NCBI RefSeq assembly: GCF_018812025.1
Contig: NC_063052.1
Coordinates: forward strand, 28,358,068-28,422,067
Length of the DNA: 64,000 nt
Source of the DNA: Megalobrama amblycephala
Lineage: Eukaryota > Chordata > Actinopteri > Cypriniformes > Xenocyprididae
Direction of reading: 5' to 3'
Part shown: positions 12,367 through 23,600 of the stretch, in pieces
How positions within the stretch are numbered: the stretch's first letter is position 1
How the letters are laid out: each line of letters starts with the position of its first letter
The notes under the pieces: model-generated
What the model saw: the letters and a program-made list of their open reading frames with translations, nothing else
Told to the model about the DNA's origin: nothing
The model's database searches: none
Made by a program: the position numbers and the translations under genes

Positions 12367-13265
12367 TTTATATTTATATGTAAAAATTATATGTATTTAT
12401 ATTAATGTAAGATTAAAAGACATTTATTTTAAATGTATTGTGCAGATTTTTAATGGGGCAACAAGCTATAGATACGACAGAACAAAACAGGCTATTAATA
12501 ATCTTTCAGTGTGCAAAACCATGATAATATGAAACGCCTCAAAACAGCAGCAAAAACCGCTTATGCGCATCCGGCTGCAGAATGATGTGCTTGAAGCAAT
12601 ATGGAATCGCAGTGCGCAGTTGCGCTGCGCATTGAAAAGTTCACGGCACAAAGAGGATCCCTGCGTATATCTACATCTAAGTTAACAGTTTATTGATCAT
12701 ATGTTTCTTCTCACTTTTAAATTCCAGTTATCGTGCGTGTGACGCGAATTCACACACCTTGTGTTGTGCGATCTAACAGACACCCTGTAGCCAGTATGAT
12801 GACACCATTCAGAAACAGCAATAAACTCATTTTATGCAAATCCACAGTCCTTTATCTACATATCAAGTATTATAATGGGAATATATTATATTGGAGAGTT
12901 TTACCGTGCGTGCTGCTGACTGCCGTTACCGAACACGACGCGCTGTGAGAATGATTGACAGCTGCAGCGGAGGGAAGACGAGTTTCCGTGAACTTAAATT
13001 TAACGATGCACATATTCTTCTATCCCTCACATGAAGCTATGAAATGGCTTCAGATGAGTTTGAATATAGTGCACGAAAACTTAATTGGTGCTAGTCTATT
13101 TCTTTTGCTCTATGACTCCCACTTTTGCCATATGAAAGAGCGCAATTATCAGACGGCTATTTAAATATCACGACAAGCCTAATTTCCGTTTCATTTTGAG
13201 ACTGTGGCGGGACAAATTAGAATGTGGCGGGCCGCCACAGTCTAGTCAATGTATGGAAAACACTG
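11660..13265. mobile_element. hAT-like element (CAGTGTTTCCCAC end)
   Basis: It begins CAGTGTTTCCCACAGG and ends GGAAAACACTG. A subterminal inverted motif (GACTGTGGTGGGTGG and GCGGGCCGCCACAGTC) supports the pairing. AGATC occurs immediately outside both ends (11655-11659 and 13266-13270); a full 8-bp duplication is not visible. It contains a (TA)n tract and no transposase. Confidence 0.6.
12299..12362. repeat. (TA)n microsatellite
   Basis: About 31 AT units form an uninterrupted tract inside the hAT-like element. Confidence 0.95.
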
Positions 13266-13960
13266 AGATCATATACTCAGTAGAACCCCAATAACCCTAA
13301 AGCCTACCACCTGAGACAACAACATCAGGGAGGCTAGTGACAGCTTGCTACCTTAGCTTGCTATCTAACCATGCACCTACACTATTAACAAGGGGGAAAT
13401 GGGCATATGGCCTAACGACTCTAAAAAGAGGAGGCCAGAACTAGGAACTATACAACCTGACAAGGGATAGTAGCAATAAAGGCTGAATGCTTTAGTAAAT
13501 CACAGAAAGCCTAGTTCGCTAAGCTGTGGGCCTGCAGGGCCACACAAAGCATAGATCTGCCTGGGCTTCACCTCTGAACTCAACCAGAGAAGAGGAACTT
13601 AAAAGAAAAGCTCAACAAGCAAACAATGTCAGGCGGCCCGAGAGGCCAACACCAGACATTAGATCTATCTGAAGTAAAGAGAGCTAACTCAAATCTACTT
13701 TAGCTAAAACCAGAGGAGAAGCTACTCTATCAAAGGTGGTGAGAGGCGGCAATTTTGTGGACGGCACAGTACTAATAAATCGTTCCAGCCAACCTAATAA
13801 AACTTCAGTGCTCAAAAAAACCCTATTCTTTTTCCCAACTACATGCTCATGAAAAACTATACAGGAAAACAAGGTCAACATATTATATAACATAAATATA
13901 GACCCAGCTTACCTTCCTGTGGCTCGAAGACTCCTCTTTTTCCACAGGGAAGGATGGAAT
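13266..13960. other. Non-coding segment downstream of DIRS gag fragment
   Basis: No gene is seen. Short words shared with 11100-11650 (GAGGCC..AACACC, GCTAGTGACAG) suggest that both flank the same hAT insertion and belong to one older repeat. Confidence 0.4.
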
Positions 13961-15200
13961 CTAGGGTTCTTTAAAGCCTAAAAGAGCCTCTTTCACTATC
14001 AAGCCAGAAGGTGAGCCGTCAGAAAAATGTTCAATCAGCCTGACTGTTAAGAAGCGTCTGAGCATGTTAACAAAGGAATCAAAATATAAGAGGCAGAAGA
14101 AGAAGGGGCGTGGACAGGTGTCTTTCTCCCCGATATCTGCCAGGTTCAGCCACAGATGCCTCTCCGTGGCCACCATCGCTACCATCGATCTTCCAATCGA
14201 TGCACCGGTTTGCTTAGTGGCCCGGAGAGCGAGATCTGTGTTGCGGTCGCAGCTCTTCCACCACTTCAGGGAACAAACCCTGCCCCTGATCCAGACCTTT
14301 CATCAAGTCGGCCTGGAAAGTTTGTAACATCACCATGGTGTGTAGAGCCGCACCAGCCTGACCCGCTGGCATGTATGCCTTACCGTTCAAACGAGAAGTG
14401 GTCTTGAGGGGCTTATATGGCAGGACTGGAGCTTTCAGTGTCAGTGCTCGCCCTCGTGACGAGATTGCAAACGTCTCGTCAATAGGAGGCGTCGACACAT
14501 ACCCATGATGGCTCAATCCCTCAACATCAGAGAAATTCGCCCACTGATGTCGATGAATGCAAGCCGAATATGAGTTCCTCCATGCCTTCTCGATCTCAAC
14601 ATGGAGATCAGGAAGTAATGGAAGGCTCACTGGAGCTGCAGGGCCATGGCCAGAAAGGAACCGCTCGTCGAGCCATCCGCGTGCGGTCCCTCTCTTAACG
14701 CGCTCCCAAGGCAGCTGCAGCCTGCAGCCTGCCAGAAGCACGCTCCATAACCTCCAGCAGCTCAGAATACACAGGGCAGGGAGGCTTTGAAGAAACAACA
14801 GGCTCACCTGCTTCTTCTTCAACCGCCATTTCCTGTTCTCCAGGGCTAGAAGCCAGATGACAGGACATCATCGTTATCCAGCAGCTCATCCTCGCCAGCC
14901 GCTGGGGGCTAAGAGAGATTTACGCCTCTCTCAAACTCCTCTGCGAGCTCCACCTGTGAGCCCCATGATTTAAGCCACTGCTCTGCCTCAGCACGAGCGG
15001 GGCCAGAACCACCAGGCACAGATGTTGATGCTTCTTCCCTCGAGAAGAGAGTCAGACGGCACTGTCTGTGCGTGCTCCTCGCCCAGACAGAAAACACACA
15101 GGTTGTGTGTGTCCTCAGGTGTCAAAAACCTTGAACATGGGTCAGCACACTTCCTGAAACATTTGTCAGACGTAATACAAAGTTTCCTTACCAGATTCAA
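13961..15200 (-). pseudogene. DIRS-type retrotransposon gag (ORF1), degraded
   Basis: Minus-strand reading gives, in order, the N-terminal Cys-rich segment (KCADPCSRFLTPEDTHNLC, FCLGEEHAQ, near 15150-15060), then LPLLPDLHVEIEKAW, KPLKTTSRLNGKAYMPAGQAG, LHTMVMLQTFQADL (14600-14280) and MVAMVATERHLWLNLADIGEKD (14185-14110). The same order of motifs is found in the plus-strand DIRS ORF1 at 48997-50301 (KCVPPCPRFITGGDTHEMC, LPFFPDLHTEVSRSW, RPLRTTSALVGKAYASAGQAA, ALVATERHLWLNLSDIGERD). The fragment is spread over at least three frames, so it is a pseudogene. No RT or recombinase follows it downstream. Confidence 0.75.
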
Positions 15201-15239
15201 TGAAATCGCAATCAGACAAAACAGTCCCGAAAGACGAAA

Positions 15240-15423
15240 AGATACTGACTGGTTCTCTAGGCGCTCCTTATTTACTTCCGGGTTGCACTATGATGACGTC
15301 ATAGGCTATCGCCGGCCAATAGGATTGGAGAGATTTGTTACTTGGCTTTCAGACACTGGTTCACGTGTGACGTTCCCCATAATGTGGTAAAACACAGTGT
15401 AGAGTTCCCTTTCGAAAGGGAAC
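15240..15423 (-). mobile_element. Terminal region of the minus-strand DIRS copy
   Basis: Upstream of the gag fragment the segment ends in a 20-bp palindrome at 15404-15423 (GTTCCCTTTC plus its complement). The intact DIRS begins similarly with GGTTCCCTTTCATGGGAAC at 48618. It would be the leading terminus of this copy. Confidence 0.55.
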
Positions 15424-17113
15424 AGAATAGCTAGTAGTTATTTAATAGTGAGAATTGGACCCTAATCTAAAGTGTGGCCCATTAATCTCATAACATTATT
15501 GTATGCAGTTGTAACTGTGGTGAAAATGCTTTCATTGCACATCTGAGCTTCATTAAAAACACTGTAAATACATCCAAATGCACTTCAGAAGCTGTTTCTG
15601 TGTTTCCTCTGCAGTGTAAAGATGGATTTTGTTGATACTAATTTAATTTAATTTGATGACAAATCAATGTGTTGTTATTCTAATTGCATTTATTGAATAC
15701 ATGTAATAATTTACAGGAAAAGGTTAGAACATTTGCCAACAACATCAACAAATCATTTGTCACATTGAGAAGAGCAGTTTCAGTGCTATGCAGACCTAAA
15801 ACCAGACTGATTTTTTTTTTTCTTTTTTTTCCCATTTAAAAATATCGAAAGTTAAATAAGAACCACATTCTCCATTATTTTTGTCAAAAAAGACAATTTT
15901 GAGATTGGTTTATAATTATTTAACACTGACAGGTCCAGACTTGTTTTTTATATTTTGCACCAGAGCCTGCCTAAAATAGGATAAGACCAAGTAAAGGTCA
16001 AGTTACGTTTTTACAGAGCTTTATTTACACATTTTGATTTTCAGTACTTTGCACTTTAAACTTCTAAATGTCTATTCAGTATTTCCTATGTAACAGACAA
16101 AGCATCACAACTACTAAACTGCTTTGTCTAATTAAATATGTAGCAATTACCTCAAAAGGAAATTAATTGTGATTCATTAAAGAAAAAATAAAATAAAAAA
16201 TAACTGATGTGGCACAATTAATATTACAGTCATTTAATGTGTTAGTCCAGTGATCTTCATCTATCAAATCTAAGAAATGTTATTTTCGTTACTGTTTACT
16301 GGCGTATATGGTGATGGTGGTTAAGGTTTGTCCCTAATCAACACAGTGAAGTGAGATTCATGTTTTACAGTGCAGAGTTACAGTGTGATTCCTGCTGACC
16401 TGACTGAAGCAGCGTTACTACAAGGTTAAGACATAAGTTAGGTGTATGTCAGGCTAAAGACATGAGTCTATGTTCAAGATTTAAACTGTGAGAGTGTCTG
16501 AGTCCTGAACATTTCCAGCAAACCAATAACTTATAATATTTTTAACTTGGAAAATGGAGAAGTTTCACCTGGTCTAGAGGAATAATCGAGTTGTGTATAT
16601 ACTTCAACTATATATTTAGTTTGACCTCCAGAAGTACATTTTCTGAATGTTCAACAACTGCTTTCACAGACTATTTGAAATAAAAAAGGTTATTTTTTTA
16701 TTTTCAAATTGTACCTTTATTTTTTGAAGGTAAAAGCAGACTTATTGTTTCATTAGTAAACAGTTATCTACTTTAGTTATTAGTTAACTTATTTATCATG
16801 AACTAAGAATTAACAACACTTGTATAGCATTAATCTTAGTTAATGTTAGTTTCAAAATAACATTATACAAATCAAAAGTTATTATACTAATACATTATTA
16901 AAATCAAAAGTTGTATTTGTTAACATTAGTTAATGCACTGTGAACTCAAACAAATAATGAACAGCTGGATTTTTATTACTAACATTAACAAAGATTAATA
17001 AATACAGTACCAAATGTATTGCTCAATGTTAATTCATGTTAGTTAATACATTATCTAAAGCTAACAAATGAACCTGGTTGTAAAATGTTACTGTTTTTCT
17101 TCATGTCCAACAG
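15424..17113. other. Upstream region of the NLR gene, no coding sequence recognised
   Basis: This is AT-rich. Positions about 16735-17092 are a degenerate copy of the MITE seen at 42745-43084 (words GTTAACATTAGTTAATGCA and ATTAATAAATACAGTA). An upstream 5'-UTR exon and promoter for the NLR would be expected here or further left, but none could be fixed. Confidence 0.4.
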
Positions 17114-17130
17114 TAGTGAGTGAGTGAAGG

Positions 17131-17623
17131 ATGATGACATCTGTTGATCAGCATTGTGACTCACTAGATGAGCAGGAAGAAGAAAAGCTGAAACACAAGG
17201 AAGGTAATAAAGGAAAGACAATATCAGTATAATATTAAAGTTTTCATTTAATAAATGTCATTATTCTCTCTCTGCTCTAGACCAGATGAGCAGCAGTGCT
17301 CACAGTGAAGTCAGTGTTGATCTGAATGCTCAGACGGGAGCAGCTGTAAATGTTCCTGTACTCACTGGAAACAACATCACATCAGTGACCATCAACTACA
17401 ACACTGCAGGAAATGGTATCAACAGCGCTTACTGAGACACAACTAATGAAGTTTGTTTTATGGCAGTATTGCTCAAGGACAGACAAGCTTTAGCTACATA
17501 AGTCTTTTCTTTAGTTTATCTGTATATTTTGTCCTTCATTTTTTACTTCTCTTCTTTTCTCTCTCCACACAGCACCACAAAAAGCCTCAGAGAGACAGAC
17601 GGAGAAGCACACAGTAGAACAAG
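17131..17623 (+). CDS. NLR N-terminal coding exons 1-3
   Basis: Exon 1 (acceptor AG 17112-17113, ATG at 17131, donor GT 17204) encodes [20 protein letters not shown] and a few more residues. An in-frame TGA at 17125 sits just upstream, which favours this start. Exon 2 (17281-17415) encodes a segment with [19 protein letters not shown], a short motif typical of the N-terminus of fish B30.2 NLRs. Exon 3 (17573-17623) encodes [17 protein letters not shown]. All are phase 1 at both joins, so they splice modularly and could be added or skipped without a frameshift. No CARD, pyrin or DED fold is recognisable in the about 86 residues. The start is the weakest part of the model, because a further 5' coding exon cannot be excluded. 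Confidence 0.65.
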
Positions 17624-20600
17624 GTACAACAGTCATATTCTCTCACACTGTACTGACAGATGCTGACTAACACCAACAGAAAAGTTTGTTATATTAATCG
17701 ACACAGCTTGTTTCACAGTATAAAAGTTTATAAAAGAACTCACTCTGTCTCACTCTATGTTAAGAAGCTACAGAAACTCATTTCAAACGCAACTGATAGT
17801 GATTTTGGAGCATACATTGATTTTGTATATTTTGGAGCGAAACGGGATTTTAATCTCATAATTGTCATGTTTGGCACTGTGCTAAGCAAATATACTAGCT
17901 ATCCCTGTTGTCAGAATCAATTGTTTTACTACTAAGGCTACGTTCACACAGCAGCAGAATACGTTTGTCAGTCCTGTATTTGAGTTCTTAATACACAAAT
18001 ACACTTAATACTGTTCATACACAGTACGGTTATTTACGGGAGTGACAACCGCATTCTAAGTGAAATGACAGCTTGATTTTTACAGCGCACAATCAGTTGC
18101 AATTCTAGTGCCTCCGTCCCAATAATACTGTACAACTCGACATATATTCGCATCACAGTAGGGCTGCACGATGCATCGTTTTAGCATCGATATTACGATG
18201 TGCACATCCACGATAGTCACATTGCAGGAATTGCAAAGTTTAACCAAAGTTGCACGTTGTTTAGGTCCTGCCGCGCAGACGCACGTGAACACCAAATTGC
18301 GTTCATTTACGCATCTTCTTGTGCTTGAACAGACATATACATGCAGAATTATGTCAAAATGTCCTTGTAAACACAGTTGCTTATGGCTTAGGTAACCCAA
18401 ACAAAGAAAACGGATGTGTGTCATTATAAAAGATCCGCGCATTCGGCCTTTAAGTCACAGCAGGCTTGCTGCTTTCTGTGTCATGAATGTTAACAACAAA
18501 ATACAAAGAGAAAATCACTTTTGCAGCTTTAACGCAGATTAATTATATTCAATTTATAGACTATGTAGTGTTATTTTACATTGGATTATTCATTTTCTGG
18601 ACCTGAATACTTACCTGAAAAATATTTATTTCTCTAAATCACCTCAATCATTCTAGAATTATTCTTTCGAAATGTATTTCATATCGCAACATATATCCGC
18701 AGAAAAACAAAATATTGCAATGTCAGTTTTTTCCAATATCGTGCAGCCTTACGTCACGTTAACGCAGCAGTAGAGTTACACTCACGGGACACTGCACTTA
18801 TTCACAATCACTAAAGTTCATTATTTACATGTGCTTTGCCGGTTAAACTTTTCATTCGTGTGCTGTTCTGACATGCGTTTTTTCTGAGCGCATACACCCG
18901 AAGCGCGCACACTAAAAGCCTGTGAAACGGCGCCCGATTACATCTGATTGTGCTAATGCTGTTAAATACACACAAGGTTTACATAAACACAGATGGTTAT
19001 GTCTAAAGTGAAAGTAATCATTTGAGAAAACCGCATGCTTGTCTTTTTGTTAAATGCGTGCAGGTCTTAAAGTGACAGCAGCCTAATAGTAAACATGCTG
19101 CCGATTGTCCTTAAAGGAATAGCAAATGTTTAGTTACCTACTTTCTTCAAAATAACTATTCCTTTAATGATGATACATTTATTACTGTTATCTTGTTACA
19201 GGTCCATCTGAACTGTTCATTTTATGTCATTATTTAAGTATTTAATTTAATATTGTATATTTTATACATTTACATTTATTTTTATATAAGAAGATACTGT
19301 TTATCTTAAGTTATTTTAACCAAGGGGACCCCAAATAAAATTCTGGGCCCCATAAAGGCTTGGGCTGGCCCTGCCAGTCACTGTTCAGTTTTGTGTTTCT
19401 TTTTCAAATTCAAATGCCATGTCATGCGTAAGATGTCACAAAGGATGTGACACGCGAGTGCAACGTTTAAACACTCCGGCTATCGCGTGTTAAACATGCT
19501 GCTGTTGGTTAATGAAGTTTTGATGGATGAACTCGCGGTTCATTTAGTCTCTTGGCATGTCAAAAATGATGAGATTTTTCAGTTTTATGGACGTCACCAT
19601 CTTTAATATTATATTGGTCACTGTCGTTATGGTTACTAGTAAGAGAATACTTGACTCTTGTTGCACGTTTAAATACAGACAGTGTTCAAGACGCTACTGT
19701 AAAATGCTGTGTGAACGAGACATTTCGAGACTCACACCAGTTAAGTAAATGCGGTTGTCAATGCCAAAAAAGAGAGACTGAGAGGTTTAATTAAAAAAAT
19801 ATGAGGTACTAAAGCAGTCTGAATAGAAAAATGGCACTAAAAATAATAAAAAACAAAGTATTTTTTCCTACCGAACATGTGCTGGGAGTCCGCTGTTGCT
19901 AGTAATGAACTGGAAGCTGAACTGGAAGTTTTGATTCATTTGATTCATAACTAGTCAGATCTATCTGTCATTGCCTGAAGTGCACGGAGAGGTAGAGGAT
20001 AGCTCCACAGTAGTGATTTGAAAAGTGCCTGTCAAATGCCCTGTTGCTAAATCTGCACCTTTTTCAAAAGTACTTTGTACTTTTAGTGAAAAAAAATGTA
20101 GGGAAGCTGAATACTTTATTTTTATTCAACTTAAGTACCACAATTTAATTGTACTCTAGAAAGGAAAAAAAAACAAAAATGAAAACTCTACTCAAATACT
20201 GTAACAAAAGTATTTGTAATTACTTTCTACCTTTGCATATAAGCTAATTAAACAATAATAATTTGGTTAACCCTCTGGAGTCTGAGGCTGATTTGGGGCC
20301 TGGAGAAGTTTTGACATGCCCTGACATTTGTGCTTTTTTCAGTTGTTCATAAACATATTAATGACACAAGTGTCATTACACTGTATTCAGCACAAACTAG
20401 GCTACCATAATATGTGAGGAACATGTGTGTACATGTTTGTGTTTTTGAAGGAATAACGTTTATGCGTGGTTACTGAAAAAACAAAAAACTTAAGTCACTG
20501 ATATAAGGCCAATAAAAGTATATTAAATCTGTGTTCACAAGACTTTTGGGTATTGAAGGTTGTAGACTAGAGTTTTTGCTTCAAAATTATGTAAAAATTA

Positions 20601-23600
20601 TGCTGACTACTCTTTCATTTATAACAATATACTGATTTAGTTTTTGTAAGACACTTTTTGCCAAGAAACACGGTATGCGAGGAGGCGTGAATCTCCATGA
20701 ATAATGGCTCATTCTCACCTGTGAAGACAAAAGAATTGAATAGTAATGACCTGAAAAGACTTGCATATTAATGAGGCATTTCAGTCAGGTAGGCTGTGAA
20801 AAAAAACTTCTGTGATGTCTCAAGCTCATCATGGTATATGAAACATACAGAAAAATTGTATTACAATATAAAATAATGGTTTTATATTATACTTTAAAAT
20901 ATAATGTATTTCTGTGATGCAAAGAGTCTGAATATAGGCTTTTAGTTTAAAAGCATGCACATTTGGAGAAATATAGGATTCTCATATGTTTATGTCAATT
21001 TTCTATACAGAGGAGTTATTTTTTTATTTAATATTCATTGTTATCTCTATGAGCGCTGGTGTTTGCAATTCATACTGCAGCCGGAGGGCGCTCTGTGCAT
21101 TTTAGTCCACAAATTCACCTAAGAAGAAGACGATATTCCATGAATGGTGTTTACCAATTCATACTACAGCCGGAGGGCGCTAAAGAAACAAAAACTCACT
21201 TAAAACTTATCAATAGAAGAAAACAAACAGGAATTTACTGAATGTCTTCCAGAGATCGCTAACCATGGCTTTTTCATCCAGATAAACAATTTTCAAGGCA
21301 ATAAATACACGATTGAGATGATGAATGCATGTGTTGTCTCTGAATTTGCCTGTGAATAGCGCTGGCTCCGTGGGCGTGGCCGCATTAGTGGGTAATGAGC
21401 TGAATCACGGACTTCTGACATGGCTCTCTTTTCATACAGATTACATAAACACAGAATGTTTGTTTTCGATTTGACTTGCACGATTTAAAACCTGACATTT
21501 CAACGTTTTGTTAGACATAAGTATGAATTTTTTGTGATTAGTATTCACTAAGTTACACTTCATTTTCTGAGAACTATCAGATTGGACTTCGTTCAGAGGG
21601 AGATGAGAGATCACGCATCATGTTAGTTTTCTTTATTTTACAAAAAGCACAACATTTTGTTTTTACTCTGAGTGCATACAAATAAAAGGAGATATTCTAT
21701 AGTTTCAATTGATGTATTACTTATGTCTCTATGACAAAAAATGACAGAGTATTTTAAGTCTGTTTTGCTGCAATGTGAAAAAAAACCTGCAAAACGCGCC
21801 GGCGCGTTTTTAGACCTCAGAGTGTTAATCACAGTGACAATGAATGGAGAACTCACTATTTTACTATAACCTATTAGTACTGTATATTAACAGTGAAGAG
21901 ACAACAATATAGACAACAATATATTAACTATGAATTAAGTTCTTTATTACTGTATACTTATTATTATAGTATTACTCAATATTGCGCATTATCATTAATA
22001 ACAATCACTGTCTGTACATGGAAACAATATAATATATAACAGCAATCAGCAACTGCAGGGCTGAGCACAACTGCGGTAAATCCCATACAAATAAATAGAA
22101 TAGAACAGAGTGTCCCAAGTGGTGATTTTACAAATAGCTTACAATGGTTTAAAAGCTTTACAGTAATCAAAACTTTTCATACTCTGATAAAATTAATTAT
22201 TAAGGTTGACCAGTTGGTGGCACTATCTCCAGAATGATTTGACAAGTTACGACTGCAATCAAACATGCAATAGTTAATTTAAGCAGGACAAAACATGCTG
22301 GAAATACAGCCTTGCGTCTTGATTGATTTGCTAGCTGTTAATGGTTTAATATATCAGAAAAGCTTTTAAAAACTTAAAAATGATCTATCTGAGTCTAATG
22401 GAGACAATCCACTGAATGCTATGGAAGGAATTAGAAAATATTGCACAAACTTTTAAATTGAAACCAAGGTGTTGGGGTGGGAGATGCCTGCAGACATGAT
22501 TAACCATTGAAATTTGTAAATCACTAGAGATTTTGTGGTTATCTATCGGGGTTAAACTCAAGTGACATTGTAGTGCTGTGCCCTCACAAAAGCTCATCAC
22601 TTGATTTTAACGTGTTCAAGTGCAGTAAGCCATGAAAAAGAACTCAATTCAGTACTCTTATTCTGCCTGAGAGTCAAGAACTTTTTTAATTATGTTAGTA
22701 AGGCTAGAAGCGATATCAGTTGCAATTAGTGTTGAGAATTAAATTAAATGGTTAAATTAAAAGGTTAAATTAAATAGTATTATTTAATGTAATTTAAATG
22801 TAAATAAAACATTTAAAATGTAACAACCTTAAGCAAAAACAACTATATTGTGATATATATATTGTTAGTATGAAATAAAATCATTCATATCTTGAAGATT
22901 TTGATCGCCCACCCCTACAAGGTGTGTATGAGAGTCAACATGAGTTAAGGCATTTCCATGACCGCAAATGTAGTCAACTTAAATGTAGTCTGTGTAAGAC
23001 TACATTTAAACACTGTTACAGTATGAGTGTGATTAATTTGAATGAATAAGAGGCACAGTTTTCAGGTTACCACACATGTGTGGTAGTTACTTTTGTAATA
23101 GGAATCACAGACTAGATTAGAATTTACATATAGATTTATTATTTTATTTAAGGACTGATCACTTTTTGTTGACTTTTTTCCTCTTTCTCAAAGGCTCAAG
23201 TGCAGAGGACAGTAAAGCTGCTCTTCATGAGACCAGCCTCAGACTGAAGGACAAATTAAAACAGGAGTATGAACGAATATTGGTTGGTAATTCTCAGACT
23301 GGTCATCAGAAATACCTGAACAATATTTACACTGATCTATATGTGGTGGAGAATGAGACTGGAGGAATAGTGAGTGAGCATGAGGTAAGACGGATCGAAT
23401 TCAAACAATTTGATGCCAAGGACACACCGATCCAGTGCAATAACATTTTTAAAGTCCACAAGGGTCAACGAAACAGAAGAGTGCTGACAATGGGCATCGC
23501 AGGGGTAGGAAAAACAGTCTCTGTCAATAAATTCATCCTTGACTGGGCCAAAAGAACAGAAAATCAGGATATTGCCTTAATTTTCCCTCTTCCATTCCGT

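Larger units (their letters stand above)
17624..23193 (+). other. NLR intron 3 (5.6 kb), transposon-bearing
   Basis: It holds a hAT-like element at 18159-18751 and a TTAA element at 20281-21824. Around 19330-19375 is the right end of another element (GGCTTGGGCTGGCCCTG). Nothing else was recognised. The intron ends in a pyrimidine tract and CAAAG before the FISNA exon. Confidence 0.6.

Noticed and set aside
14214..14822. 202-aa minus-strand ORF as a host gene
   Set aside because: Its motifs match the DIRS gag at 48997-50301, so it is a retrotransposon fragment.
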